DNA of 38,631 nt from Mycobacterium asiaticum (lineage in GTDB: Bacteria; Actinomycetota; Actinomycetes; Mycobacteriales; Mycobacteriaceae), in contig NZ_LZLS01000207.1 of assembly GCF_001673365.1 (NCBI RefSeq), positions 1 to 38,631 of the forward strand. Reading direction: 5' to 3'. The translations under genes and the position numbers were made by a program. Position 1 is the first letter of the stretch. Each line of letters starts with the position of its first letter. Positions 23,811 to 32,033 of this stretch are shown here, piece by piece. The notes beneath the pieces were generated by a model. It did no database searches. It had not been told where the DNA came from and saw only the letters and a list, made by a program, of their open reading frames with translations.

Positions 23811-24307
23811 AGCGCGTCGCCTGGTGGGTGTTGGTCGTCGTGCTCATGGCTGCGACGCCCGCCGCCGCTTCCGTCGGTGCCTGGCAGTTGGTCGTCAAGA
23901 GCCGACAACCACCCGCCATTGCCGACCAGGCTGCGGCTCGCCAGACGGTGATCGATGCCGCAAGCGACGGAACGGTGAAGGTGTTGAGCTATTCGCCCGA
24001 CACCCTCGACCGGGATTTTGCCGCTGCGAGAGCCTGTCTCACCGGGGATTTCTTGGGCTTTTACGACGAATTCACCAGGCAAATCGTCGAACCTGCGGCA
24101 CGGGCGAGGGCGCTGACCACTACCGCCAAAGTTCAGCGAGCCGGCGTAGAAACGTTGACGAGCTCCGAGGCGACGATCCTCGTATTCGTCGATCAAACAA
24201 CTACCACCAACGACGCCGCCGACCCGCGGTCGACTTCAAGCTCGGTAAGGGTGAACCTGACCAGGGTGAAAGGGACGTGGCTGATCAACCAGTTCAAGCC
24301 CGTCTGA
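23807..24307 (+). CDS. Mce-associated-like membrane-anchored protein
   Basis: A 166-residue protein with an N-terminal signal-anchor (MKRVAWWVLVVVLMAATPAA) and a periplasmic alpha/beta domain resembling Mce-associated (Mas) proteins: an N-terminal helix (ADQAAARQTVIDAA), then LTGDFLGFYDEF, VQRAGVETLTSSEATILVFV and a final strand TWLINQFKPV. Its layout parallels the kinase ectodomain (GEFHDDF, AQVLVAASS, AYKVSKVEFV), suggesting duplication or interaction. GTG 23807 overlaps the kinase stop, so both are made together. No Mce operon is nearby. It converges with bpoC. Confidence 0.7.
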   Translation: MKRVAWWVLVVVLMAATPAAASVGAWQLVVKSRQPPAIADQAAARQTVIDAASDGTVKVLSYSPDTLDRDFAAARACLTGDFLGFYDEFTRQIVEPAARARALTTTAKVQRAGVETLTSSEATILVFVDQTTTTNDAADPRSTSSSVRVNLTRVKGTWLINQFKPV

Positions 24308-24308
24308 C

Positions 24309-25097
24309 CTATGCCCTGACACCCGCAAAGAACTTCAGGATTGCGGCGTTGACTGCCTCGGGTCGCTCCAAGAACCCGAGATGCCCGGTGTCCGGGATCT
24401 GTAGGTAGCGGCCGTTGGGCAGGGCGTCGGCAACCTCGCGGCCCAGATAGGACGGCGTGATCACGTCGTCGGAGAAGCCGATCACCAACACCGGGGCAGC
24501 GATGTTGCGATAGGCCGGCAACCGGTTGGTGTGCGGCGCAACGTCGAGCTGGCAGCGATACCCGGGCGTGAGCTTGGTCGGCCACATGCTGAACATCGCG
24601 ATCCAGTCGGCGACCGCCGCGTCGTCGTTGAGGGTTTTTCGCGAAAAGTTTTCCAGCAAGCGGTATTTCGCGTCGACAGTGGCGGGCAGCTCGATGCTGG
24701 CGCCGTCGAGGTCGACCTCGGCTTGGTGGAAGAACTGTCGGGTGCGGTCCAACCGCCCGCGGGTGGCCATCAGCACGGCCGAGCTGACCAGTTCGGAGCG
24801 GACCACCATCAGTTCCTGGGCGATATAGGAGCCCATCGAGACTGCGACGATCCGCACCGGGCCCAGACCGAGGGATTCGATCAGTGCGGCGGTGTCGGCG
24901 ACCACCGTCTGCGTCGTGAAACCTTGGGCATTCTCGGTGGCGCCGATGCCGCGGTTGTCGAACGTGACACAGCGGTATCCGGCAGCCAGGAACGCCGGCA
25001 CTTGGTGCAGGTGCCAGGTGCGTCCGGCACCGCCACGACCGGAAATGAAGACAACCGGCTCACCGGTCCCCTTGTCGTCGTAAGCCAGGTTGATCAC
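24309..25097 (-). CDS. bpoC: Alpha/beta hydrolase BpoC-like
   Basis: A 262-residue alpha/beta-hydrolase matching Rv0554. Oxyanion/HG-like ISGRGGAGRTW, the FDNRGIGATEN segment, nucleophile S87 in AVSMGS, an acid in GFSDDVITP and the catalytic histidine in DTGHLGF are visible. The nucleophile elbow lacks the first glycine of GxSxG (Ala instead). It was once named a bromoperoxidase but lies in the menaquinone cluster, so a MenH-like SHCHC synthase role has to be considered. GTG 25097 overlaps the menC stop as GTGA, which fixes the start and implies coupling. Confidence 0.85.
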   Translation of the reverse strand: MINLAYDDKGTGEPVVFISGRGGAGRTWHLHQVPAFLAAGYRCVTFDNRGIGATENAQGFTTQTVVADTAALIESLGLGPVRIVAVSMGSYIAQELMVVRSELVSSAVLMATRGRLDRTRQFFHQAEVDLDGASIELPATVDAKYRLLENFSRKTLNDDAAVADWIAMFSMWPTKLTPGYRCQLDVAPHTNRLPAYRNIAAPVLVIGFSDDVITPSYLGREVADALPNGRYLQIPDTGHLGFLERPEAVNAAILKFFAGVRA

Positions 25098-26077
25098 TCG
25101 AACGACGGTACAAGCAACGGGTAGCACGCCTTGACGCGGTCGATCCACCACTGTCTGCGCGTCGACGGCGCGCGCAGGGCGTCCAGCCGCTGCGGATCCG
25201 GCCTCACCGGCGCGACGGGAAGGTAGCCGTCGACGGGTACTGCGGACGCGGCGACGTCATCGACGAACAACCGCCCGGTGCCCAAACCGCATGCGTGGCG
25301 CAGTTCCGGCAAAGCGGCGGCGGCTGCTAGGCCACGGCCGATGCCGACGGCGGAATCCAGCGCACTGGACACCACCACCGGAATGCCGATTTGCTCGGCA
25401 ACCGCGAGCATTTTCGAAATTCCGCCCAGCGGAGCGACTTTGAGCACCGCGATGTCGGCGGCGCCGGCCCGGGTGACGGCCAACGGGTCATCAGCCTTGC
25501 GGATGCTCTCGTCGGCGGCGATCGGAACATCGACAAGTCGGCGCAACTCGGCGAGTTCGGCAACGGTGGCACAGGGTTGCTCCAGGTATTCCAGCGCACC
25601 GTCAGCCGTGAGGGCTTCGGCGGCCCGGGCAGCTTCGGCCACACTCCAGCCGCCGTTGGCGTCCACCCGCACGGTCGGCACCCGTTCGCGCACCGCGTTC
25701 ACCCGGTCGACGTCGTCGGCCAAGCTCTGACCCGGCTCGGCCACCTTTACCTTGGCGGTGCCGGCACCGGGGAACCGCGCCAGCACTTCGGGCACCTGTT
25801 CGGCGGACACAGCGGGCACGGTGGCGTTGATCGGGATGCGGTCGCGTCTGACCGGTGGGGGTGCGCGGTAGGCGCCTTCGATCGCCGCGCCGAGCCAGTG
25901 CGCAGCCTCGTGCGGTTCGTATTCCACGAACGCGCCGAATTCGCCCCAACCGGCAGGTCCCTCGACCAGCGCCACCTCCCGGGTGGTGATGCCGCGAAAA
26001 CGGACGCGCATGGGCAACGCCACGACGTGCAGGCGGTCCAAAAGGTCCGCCAGGTTCGGCTGAAGAGGACAAGTCAC
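25094..26077 (-). CDS. menC: o-Succinylbenzoate synthase MenC
   Basis: A 327-residue enolase-superfamily dehydratase that converts SHCHC to o-succinylbenzoate. The active-site lysine motif is K109-V-K111, metal ligands are D139 (VRVDANGGW), E166 (YLEQP) and D189 (AADES), and the second base is K213 (VLKVAPLGG). N-terminal capping domain residues include LPMRVRFRGITTREVALVEG. It matches Rv0553. GTG 26077 overlaps the stop of the amidohydrolase gene, and its own stop overlaps bpoC, so it is the middle gene of a translationally coupled trio. Confidence 0.93.
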   Translation of the reverse strand: MTCPLQPNLADLLDRLHVVALPMRVRFRGITTREVALVEGPAGWGEFGAFVEYEPHEAAHWLGAAIEGAYRAPPPVRRDRIPINATVPAVSAEQVPEVLARFPGAGTAKVKVAEPGQSLADDVDRVNAVRERVPTVRVDANGGWSVAEAARAAEALTADGALEYLEQPCATVAELAELRRLVDVPIAADESIRKADDPLAVTRAGAADIAVLKVAPLGGISKMLAVAEQIGIPVVVSSALDSAVGIGRGLAAAAALPELRHACGLGTGRLFVDDVAASAVPVDGYLPVAPVRPDPQRLDALRAPSTRRQWWIDRVKACYPLLVPSFE

Positions 26078-27678
26078 TGCCCGTAGACCTGCCGACCGGC
26101 CAGGAAGGTGGCCTGCACCTTGAGGTCGGCGATCTGCTCGGGCGGCACCACGCGGGGATCGGCGGACAACACCACCAGGTCCGCGTACTTGCCCACTTCC
26201 ACTGAGCCGATCACGTCGTCGGCGAACAACTGCCAGGCGGCGTCGATGGTCTGCGCCCGGATCGCCTGCTCGACGGTGAGCCGCTCCTCAGGGGCAAGCA
26301 CCCGCCCGCTGGGCGCCACCCGGGTGGCGGCCACGCTGATGTTGCGCAGCGGCTCCTCGGGCGTGACCGGCGGGTCGTTGTGCAGTGAGATCCGCATGCC
26401 GGTCGCCACCGCTGATCCGGCCGGCATCCAGCGCGAGCCGCGCTCGGGGCCGAACAGCCCGTCGACGATCACGTCACCCCAGTAGTGGATCTGGTCGACG
26501 AAGATGCTGCAGGTGACACCAAGGACAGCGGCGCGCTGCAGTTGCTCAGGCCGGATGGCACCGACGTGTTCGAGTCTTAGCCGGTGATCGTTACGCGGAT
26601 GCCGGCGCAACGCCTCTTCGTACACGTCGAGGATGGTGTCGACACCGGCGTCGCCCTGCACGTGACACGCCATCTGCCACCCCAGGGGGAAGTAGGCGCC
26701 GACGATCTCGGTGAGCTGCTCTTTGGTGTAGTTAGCGCAGCCGCAGGATCCAGGTTGGATGCCCGCGCTGCGGGTGGCCGGCGTGTCCAGGTACGGAAAC
26801 GACAGGGCGATGTTGCCGATCCACGGCGAGCCGTCCACCCAGATTTTGATGCCGACCTGACGCAGTAGGTCGTCGCCCTGACCGGGGGCGGCATCGGTGG
26901 CCATCTGCGCGTTGGAAACCTCGTAGTAGCGCAGCCGCACCGTGAGGTCACTGCGCAACTGCTCGACCAGCGGCCTGAACTTCGGGTCGAACGCCATCTC
27001 CGAACACGTGGTTAACCCCGCTCGATTGAGGCGGGCGCACTCGGCGCGCAGCATGTCGGGGTAGTTACCCGCCTGGATGGCACCGCCCAGCAGCGGGAAC
27101 ACCGCCCCGATCTCTTCGGCCGTGCCGTCGAGTTCACCGTCGGCGCCGCGCCCGTATTTCGCGCCCTTCGGGTCGGGGGTGTCGCGGGTCAGGCCGTTGA
27201 GCGCGGCGGCACGGGAGTTGAAGTACGCCTTGTGACCGGAGTTGTGGATGATCACCAGGGGGCCGTCTGGGGCGATGTCGTCGAGCCAACCCAGGGTCGG
27301 TTCCGGCAGTCCTGACTGCAGCAGTGCGTCCCAACCGTTGAGGTAGGCGCCGTCAGGTCCGCGCCGCTCGGCCTCGCGCGCGACGGCGGCCACTACATCG
27401 GCCGAGTTTGGGATCGTCACCGGGCGGATGTCGACGATGCGGTCAGACAATGCGACGGCCTCCATCAGGGGATGCCCGTGCGCCTCGATGAATCCGGGCA
27501 TCACGCATCCGTCGCCGATGTCGATGATCTGGGTGTCCGCACCGGTGTATTGCGCGATGTCGGACCGGTCGCCGACCGCGATGATCCGGCCGTCGGCGAC
27601 GGCGAGCGCTTCGGCCGTGGGCCGCTTTTCGTCGACGGTCAGAACGGTCCCGGTGATGACGACATCTGCGGCGGTCAT
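26074..27678 (-). CDS. Amidohydrolase family 3 (YtcJ-like) protein
   Basis: A 534-residue metal-dependent hydrolase matching Rv0552. After an N-terminal strand domain comes the metal motif GFIEAHGHP (H67/H69). Further ligands are expected in MACHVQGDAGV and RLEHVGA, and the C-terminus has KYADLVVLSADPR, which is typical of the superfamily. The substrate, an amide or cyclic C-N bond, is unknown. The ATG at 27678 follows TAGGAT (minus strand 27692-27687) by eight bases. First gene of the run amidohydrolase-menC-bpoC, divergent from fadD8 by 77 bases. Confidence 0.85.
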   Translation of the reverse strand: MTAADVVITGTVLTVDEKRPTAEALAVADGRIIAVGDRSDIAQYTGADTQIIDIGDGCVMPGFIEAHGHPLMEAVALSDRIVDIRPVTIPNSADVVAAVAREAERRGPDGAYLNGWDALLQSGLPEPTLGWLDDIAPDGPLVIIHNSGHKAYFNSRAAALNGLTRDTPDPKGAKYGRGADGELDGTAEEIGAVFPLLGGAIQAGNYPDMLRAECARLNRAGLTTCSEMAFDPKFRPLVEQLRSDLTVRLRYYEVSNAQMATDAAPGQGDDLLRQVGIKIWVDGSPWIGNIALSFPYLDTPATRSAGIQPGSCGCANYTKEQLTEIVGAYFPLGWQMACHVQGDAGVDTILDVYEEALRRHPRNDHRLRLEHVGAIRPEQLQRAAVLGVTCSIFVDQIHYWGDVIVDGLFGPERGSRWMPAGSAVATGMRISLHNDPPVTPEEPLRNISVAATRVAPSGRVLAPEERLTVEQAIRAQTIDAAWQLFADDVIGSVEVGKYADLVVLSADPRVVPPEQIADLKVQATFLAGRQVYGQ

Positions 27679-27731
27679 ATGCGGGAATCCTACTGATAGT
27701 CGTCGTCGGCGAGGCCGCGGCTGACTAAAAT

Positions 27732-27749
27732 TGCAACACGTTCTAGTCT
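27732..27749 (+). promoter_or_regulatory. KstR-like operator over the fadD8 promoter
   Basis: Bases 27732-27745 fit the KstR consensus TNNAACNNGTTNNA exactly (TGCAAC-AC-GTTCTA). The -10 hexamer TAGTCT (27744-27749) overlaps its end and lies six bases before the fadD8 ATG at 27756. A TetR-type repressor of lipid/sterol catabolism bound here would block transcription. KstR itself is not encoded in the window. Confidence 0.6.
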
Positions 27750-27755
27750 TGCCAC

Positions 27756-29357
27756 ATGAGTGACGACCTGCTGCGCAATCCCACCCACAACGGCCACCTG
27801 CTGGCGGGCGCGCTCAAGCGCCACAAGAACCGACCGGTGCTGTTCCTTGGCGACACCACGCTGACCGGCGGCCAGTTGGCCGAACGGATCAGCCAGTACG
27901 TGCAGGCGTTCGAGGCGCTGGGCGCCGGCAGCGGAGTCATGGTCGGCCTGCTGTCGCTCAACCGGCCCGAGGTGCTGATGATTCTCGGCGCCAGCCAGAC
28001 CCAGGGTTATCGGCGCACCGCTTTGCACCCGCTGGGGTCGCTGGACGACCACGCGTATGTGCTCTCGGACTGCGGCGCCAGCGCGCTGATCATCGACCCC
28101 AACCCGATGTTCGTCGAGCGGGCGCTGGGCTTGCTGGAGAAGGTGGACTCGCTCAAGCAGATCCTGACGATCGGCCCGGTTCCCGAGGCCTTGAAAGATG
28201 TGGCGGTGGATCTGTCGGCGAAGGCGGCCACGTTCGAGCCCAAGCCGTTGGCTGTCGCTGATCTGCCGCCTTCCAACATCGGCGGCATGGCTTACACCGG
28301 TGGAACCACCGGCAAGCCCAAGGGCGTGATCGGCACCACCGGCAACATCGCCGCGATGACCCAGATCCAGCTCTCCGAATGGGAATGGCCCGAGCACCCG
28401 CGGTTTCTGATGTGCACTCCGCTCTCGCATGCCGGCGCGGCGTTCTTCACACCCACCGTGGTCAAGGGCGGTGAGATGGTGGTGCTGGCCAAGTTCGACC
28501 CGGGCGAAGTGCTGAGAGTCATTGAAGAACAACGCATTACCGCGACCATGCTGGTGCCTTCGATGCTGTACGCACTGATGGATCACCCGGATTCGCACAC
28601 TCGCGACCTGTCCTCGCTGCAGACCGTGTACTACGGCGCCTCGGCGATCAATCCGGTGCGATTGGCCGAGGCGATCCGGCGATTCGGTCCGATCTTTGCC
28701 CAGTACTACGGCCAGTCCGAGGCGCCGATGGTGATCACCTACCTCGCAAAGGCCGACCATGACGAGAAGCGGCTGACCTCCTGCGGACGGCCTACCCTGT
28801 TCGCGCGGGTGGCGCTGCTGGGCGAGGACGGCAATCCGGTGCCACAGGGCGAGCCGGGCGAAATATGTGTCAGCGGACCGCTTTTGGCGGCCGGTTACTG
28901 GAACAAGCCGGAGGCCACTGCCGACACCTTCAAGGACGGTTGGTTGCACACCGGCGACATGGCCCGCGAAGACGGGGACGGTTTCTACTTCATCGTCGAC
29001 CGGGTCAAGGACATGATCGTCACTGGTGGATTCAACGTGTTCCCTCGCGAGGTCGAAGACGTGATCGCCGAGCATCCTGCCGTCGCGCAGGCATGCGTGG
29101 TCGGCACCCCCGATGAGAAATGGGGCGAGGCCGTCACCGCGGTGGTGGTGCTGCGCACCGACGCCGCCCGCGACGACGCGGCGATCGAAGCCATGACCGC
29201 CGAGATCCAGGCCGCGGTCAAGGACCGCAAGGGCTCGGTGCAATCGCCGAAGCGGGTGATCGTCGTCGACGCGCTGCCGTTGACGGGGTTGGGTAAACCA
29301 GACAAGAAAGCCGTGCGTGCGCAGTTCTGGGAGGGCGCCGGCCGCGCCGTGGGCTGA
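27756..29357 (+). CDS. fadD8: Fatty-acid-CoA ligase FadD8
   Basis: A 533-residue ANL-superfamily adenylating enzyme that activates a carboxylic acid to its CoA thioester through an acyl-AMP. The P-loop-like motif is YTGGTTGKPKG, the A5-type motif is YYGQSEAPM, the hinge/ATP motif is LHTGDMAREDGDGF with DRVKDMIVTGGFNVFP, and the catalytic lysine is in LTGLGKPDKK. It matches Rv0551c. The substrate is unknown; the KstR-like site suggests lipid or sterol catabolism. ATG 27756 is positioned for a leaderless mRNA. A palindrome follows the stop. Confidence 0.92.
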   Translation: MSDDLLRNPTHNGHLLAGALKRHKNRPVLFLGDTTLTGGQLAERISQYVQAFEALGAGSGVMVGLLSLNRPEVLMILGASQTQGYRRTALHPLGSLDDHAYVLSDCGASALIIDPNPMFVERALGLLEKVDSLKQILTIGPVPEALKDVAVDLSAKAATFEPKPLAVADLPPSNIGGMAYTGGTTGKPKGVIGTTGNIAAMTQIQLSEWEWPEHPRFLMCTPLSHAGAAFFTPTVVKGGEMVVLAKFDPGEVLRVIEEQRITATMLVPSMLYALMDHPDSHTRDLSSLQTVYYGASAINPVRLAEAIRRFGPIFAQYYGQSEAPMVITYLAKADHDEKRLTSCGRPTLFARVALLGEDGNPVPQGEPGEICVSGPLLAAGYWNKPEATADTFKDGWLHTGDMAREDGDGFYFIVDRVKDMIVTGGFNVFPREVEDVIAEHPAVAQACVVGTPDEKWGEAVTAVVVLRTDAARDDAAIEAMTAEIQAAVKDRKGSVQSPKRVIVVDALPLTGLGKPDKKAVRAQFWEGAGRAVG

Positions 29358-29362
29358 GTCTT

Positions 29363-29398
29363 CTCGCCGAACGTGCAGCTCGTCGCACGCTCGGCGAG
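29363..29398. terminator. Palindromic hairpin after fadD8
   Basis: CTCGCCGAACGTGC (29363-29376) and GCACGCTCGGCGAG (29385-29398) form a 14-base stem with one A/C mismatch and an 8-base loop, six bases after the fadD8 stop. There is no T tract. It is a likely transcript end and shares the core GCACGCTCGGC with other intergenic palindromes in the window. Confidence 0.5.
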
Positions 29399-29418
29399 GG
29401 TGTGATTACTGTGAAGGC

Positions 29419-29868
29419 ATGGCTGAAGGGATCCGGCCGCCGTGGTGGCTCAAGCCCGCCAACAAGCTGTTCATCCAGATGTCGAAGCTGGGTATGAAGT
29501 TCGGCGGCGAGAGCCCGGTGGTGCTGACCGTGCCGGGTCGCAAGTCCGGCAAACCTCGGTCAACCCCGATCACGCCGATGAGTTTCGACGGCCAGCGCTA
29601 CGTCGTCGGCGGCTTTCCCGGTGCCGACTGGGTCCAAAACGTCAGGGCCGCAAGCGAAGTCACGCTGCGACGCGGCCGCACGGCCGAACGAGTGCGGATG
29701 GTGGAGTTGTCGCCAACCGACGCCAAGCCGGTACTGCGGGCGTTCCCCACCGAGGTGCCGACCGGGATGAGCTTCATGAAGCGGGCCGGGCTGATCACCG
29801 AGGGGCGTCCGGAGGAGTTCGAGGCATTGGCGGGGCGGTGCGCAGTTTTTCGTTTCGATCCGGTGTGA
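29419..29868 (+). CDS. Deazaflavin (F420)-dependent nitroreductase family protein
   Basis: A 149-residue split-barrel flavin/deazaflavin-binding protein of the Ddn/FDOR type. The segment VVLTVPGRKSGKPRSTPITP is the family's cofactor-binding signature, followed by YVVGGFPGADWVQNVRA and the ARMVEL-like strand. Related proteins use F420H2 to reduce quinones or nitro compounds; the substrate here is unknown. ATG 29419 gives the normal length and lies six bases after TACTGT. The gene lies between fadD8 and menB; I do not recall it at this place in M. tuberculosis. The following 206 bases to menB hold no supported feature except the menB ribosome binding site. Confidence 0.82.
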   Translation: MAEGIRPPWWLKPANKLFIQMSKLGMKFGGESPVVLTVPGRKSGKPRSTPITPMSFDGQRYVVGGFPGADWVQNVRAASEVTLRRGRTAERVRMVELSPTDAKPVLRAFPTEVPTGMSFMKRAGLITEGRPEEFEALAGRCAVFRFDPV

Positions 29869-30074
29869 TGCTGCGCGCCCGGCGGCAATGCTGCTCCCCC
29901 GGTGCCGCCACCCAGAGGTCGACGATCTCGACAGGGACGGCGTCAACAGCCCCTGCCGGGATTCGCGCCGGCAACGAACCGATACCCTGACGGCCACGTC
30001 CGCGCAGGGATGACGGCCGCCCAAACGATCAGTTGCGATGACCACACCATCGACCAGGATGGAGTTCAAGAACC

Positions 30075-30977
30075 TTGAGTGACAACCCATTTGACCCGAC
30101 ACAGTGGCGAGCCGTCGACGGCTTCGACGATTTGACCGACATCACCTACCACCGCCACACGCAGGATGCGACGGTGCGGGTGGCCTTCGACCGTCCCGAG
30201 GTGCGCAATGCGTTTCGGCCGCACACCGTCGACGAGCTGTACCGGGTACTCGACCACGCGCGGATGTCCCCCGACGTAGGTGTGGTGCTGTTGACGGGCA
30301 ACGGTCCGTCGCCCAAGGACGGCGGTTGGGCATTCTGCTCCGGGGGCGACCAGCGGATCCGGGGACGCAGCGGTTACCAGTACGCGAGCGGAGAGACCGC
30401 CGACACCGTCGACGCCGCACGCGCCGGCCGGCTGCATATCCTCGAGGTACAACGGCTGATCCGGTTCATGCCGAAGGTGGTCATCTGCCTGGTCAACGGG
30501 TGGGCCGCAGGTGGTGGGCACAGCCTGCACGTGGTCTGCGACCTCACCCTGGCCAGCCGAGAGCATGCGCGGTTCAAGCAGACCGACGCCGACGTGGGCA
30601 GCTTCGACGGCGGTTACGGTAGCGCGTACCTGGCTCGGCAGGTGGGCCAGAAATTCGCTCGCGAAATTTTCTTCCTGGGCCGGCCCTACACCGCAGAGCA
30701 GATGCACCACATGGGTGCGGTCAACGAGGTGGTCGAGCACGCCGAGCTGGAGACGGTGGCGGTGCAGTGGGCAGCCGAGATCAACGCCAAATCGCCTCAG
30801 GCGCAACGGATGCTGAAATTCGCGTTCAACCTGCTCGATGACGGCCTGGTGGGCCAGCAACTGTTCGCGGGAGAGGCAACCCGGCTGGCATACATGACCG
30901 ACGAGGCCGTCGAGGGTCGCGACGCCTTCCTGGAGAAGCGTCCCCCGGATTGGGCTCCGTTCCCGCGTTATTTCTGA
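30075..30977 (+). CDS. menB: 1,4-Dihydroxy-2-naphthoyl-CoA synthase MenB
   Basis: A 300-residue crotonase-fold enzyme that closes the second ring from o-succinylbenzoyl-CoA. Near-invariant segments are AFNRP-like VAFDRPEVRNAFRPHTVDEL, the oxyanion-hole stretches GWAFCSGGDQRIRG and WAAGGGHSLHVVCDLTLAS, the active-site QTDADVGSFDGGYGS and the C-terminal PPDWAPFPRYF. It matches Rv0548c, which is about 14 residues longer at its N-terminus. Here an in-frame stop at 30039-30041 rules out a longer form, and the only suitable start is TTG 30075, with GGAG (30061-30064) 10 bases upstream. Confidence 0.94.
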   Translation: MSDNPFDPTQWRAVDGFDDLTDITYHRHTQDATVRVAFDRPEVRNAFRPHTVDELYRVLDHARMSPDVGVVLLTGNGPSPKDGGWAFCSGGDQRIRGRSGYQYASGETADTVDAARAGRLHILEVQRLIRFMPKVVICLVNGWAAGGGHSLHVVCDLTLASREHARFKQTDADVGSFDGGYGSAYLARQVGQKFAREIFFLGRPYTAEQMHHMGAVNEVVEHAELETVAVQWAAEINAKSPQAQRMLKFAFNLLDDGLVGQQLFAGEATRLAYMTDEAVEGRDAFLEKRPPDWAPFPRYF

Positions 30978-30997
30978 GGCGGCCACGCGCGCGGGCC

Positions 30998-31110
30998 GTC
31001 ACGCTGGCGTGACGCTCGGCGCGGACAGTCACGCTGGCGTGACGCTCGGCGCGGACGGTCACGCTGGCGTGACGCTCGGCGCGGACGGTCACGCTGGCGT
31101 GACGCTCGGC
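30998..31110. repeat. 30-bp tandem repeat array (3.8 copies)
   Basis: Three complete 30-base units start at 30998, 31028 and 31058, and a 23-base partial unit starts at 31088. They differ by a single base. Each contains the short palindrome GTCACGCTGGCGTGAC followed by GCTCGGCGCGGAC. The array fills the gap between the menB stop and the SDR promoter. Each palindrome could fold into a hairpin, so the array may end menB transcripts. It behaves as a VNTR-type locus; there are no spacers as in CRISPR. Confidence 0.95.
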
Positions 31111-31139
31111 ACCCAAAGGCCCCGCCTAGACTCGCCACG

Positions 31140-32015
31140 GTGAGTAAGAGTCCGCTGCGGCGATTGACCGACCAGATTGTGCTGGCCAGCATGCGCCCTC
31201 CCATTTCACCCCAGGTGCTGCTCAACCGTCCGGCAATAAAGCCGGTCGACCTCGATGGCAAGCGCATCCTGTTGACCGGCGCATCCTCAGGCATCGGAGA
31301 GTCCGCGGCTGAACAGTTCGCCGAGCGCGGCGCCACGGTCGTCGTCGTCGCCCGCCGCCGGGACCTGCTCGACGAACTGGCAGACCGGATCACCAGCCGA
31401 GGCGGCACGGCGATGTCGATCCCGTGCGACATCTCCGACATGGACGCCGTCGACGCCTTGGTGGCCGACGTAGAGAAACGCATTGGCGGCATCGACATCC
31501 TGATCAACAACGCCGGTCGGTCCATCCGCCGTCCGCTGGCCGAGTCACTGGAACGCTGGCACGACGTGGAGCGGACCATGGTGCTCAATTACTATGCGCC
31601 GCTTCGGCTTATGCGCGGCCTGGCGCCTGGAATGGTCGAGCGCGGCGACGGCCACATCATCAACGTCTCCACCTGGGGTGTGCTCAACGAGGCCGCCCCG
31701 CTGTTCGCGGTTTACAACGCCTCCAAGGCGGCGTTGACCTCGGTGACCCGAATCGCCGAAACCGAGTGGGGTCCCAAGGGGGTGCACTCGACGGCCCTGT
31801 ACTACCCGTTGGTGGCCACCCCGATGATCGCCCCGACGAAAGCCTACGAAGGGTTGCCGGCGCTTACTTCGCAGGAGGCCGGCGAGTGGATGATCACCGC
31901 GGCTCGCACCCGGCCGGTACAGATCGCGCCGCGAATGGCGATCGCGGCGAAGGCGCTGAACACCGTCGGCCCGCGCTGGGTCAACACGCTGATGCAGCGG
32001 CGTGATGCCCGCTAG
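31140..32015 (+). CDS. Short-chain dehydrogenase/reductase, Rv0547c-like
   Basis: A 291-residue classical SDR. The cofactor motif is TGASSGIG (46-53), NNAG follows at 123-126, and the catalytic residues are S177, Y192 and K196 (YNASK). The charged ARRRD after strand 2 suggests NADP(H). A roughly 35-residue N-terminal extension with a hydrophobic patch precedes the Rossmann fold. The substrate is unknown. GTG 31140 follows TAGACT (31127-31132) by seven bases, so the message is probably leaderless. The glyoxalase gene follows by 18 bases. Confidence 0.88.
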   Translation: MSKSPLRRLTDQIVLASMRPPISPQVLLNRPAIKPVDLDGKRILLTGASSGIGESAAEQFAERGATVVVVARRRDLLDELADRITSRGGTAMSIPCDISDMDAVDALVADVEKRIGGIDILINNAGRSIRRPLAESLERWHDVERTMVLNYYAPLRLMRGLAPGMVERGDGHIINVSTWGVLNEAAPLFAVYNASKAALTSVTRIAETEWGPKGVHSTALYYPLVATPMIAPTKAYEGLPALTSQEAGEWMITAARTRPVQIAPRMAIAAKALNTVGPRWVNTLMQRRDAR

Positions 32016-32033
32016 GCGTGCTAGACACGACTA

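Noticed and set aside
27690..29243. 517-codon minus-strand open frame
   Set aside because: It is antisense to fadD8, His/Arg/Gly-rich with no family pattern; fadD8 has all ANL motifs.
30998..31110. CRISPR array
   Set aside because: The 30-bp units abut with no unique spacers and there are no cas genes; it is a tandem repeat.
30826..31116. Minus-strand ORF encoding repeated AERHASVTVR peptides
   Set aside because: The peptide repeat only reflects the 30-bp DNA array, whose period is a multiple of three; no start signal or conserved domain.
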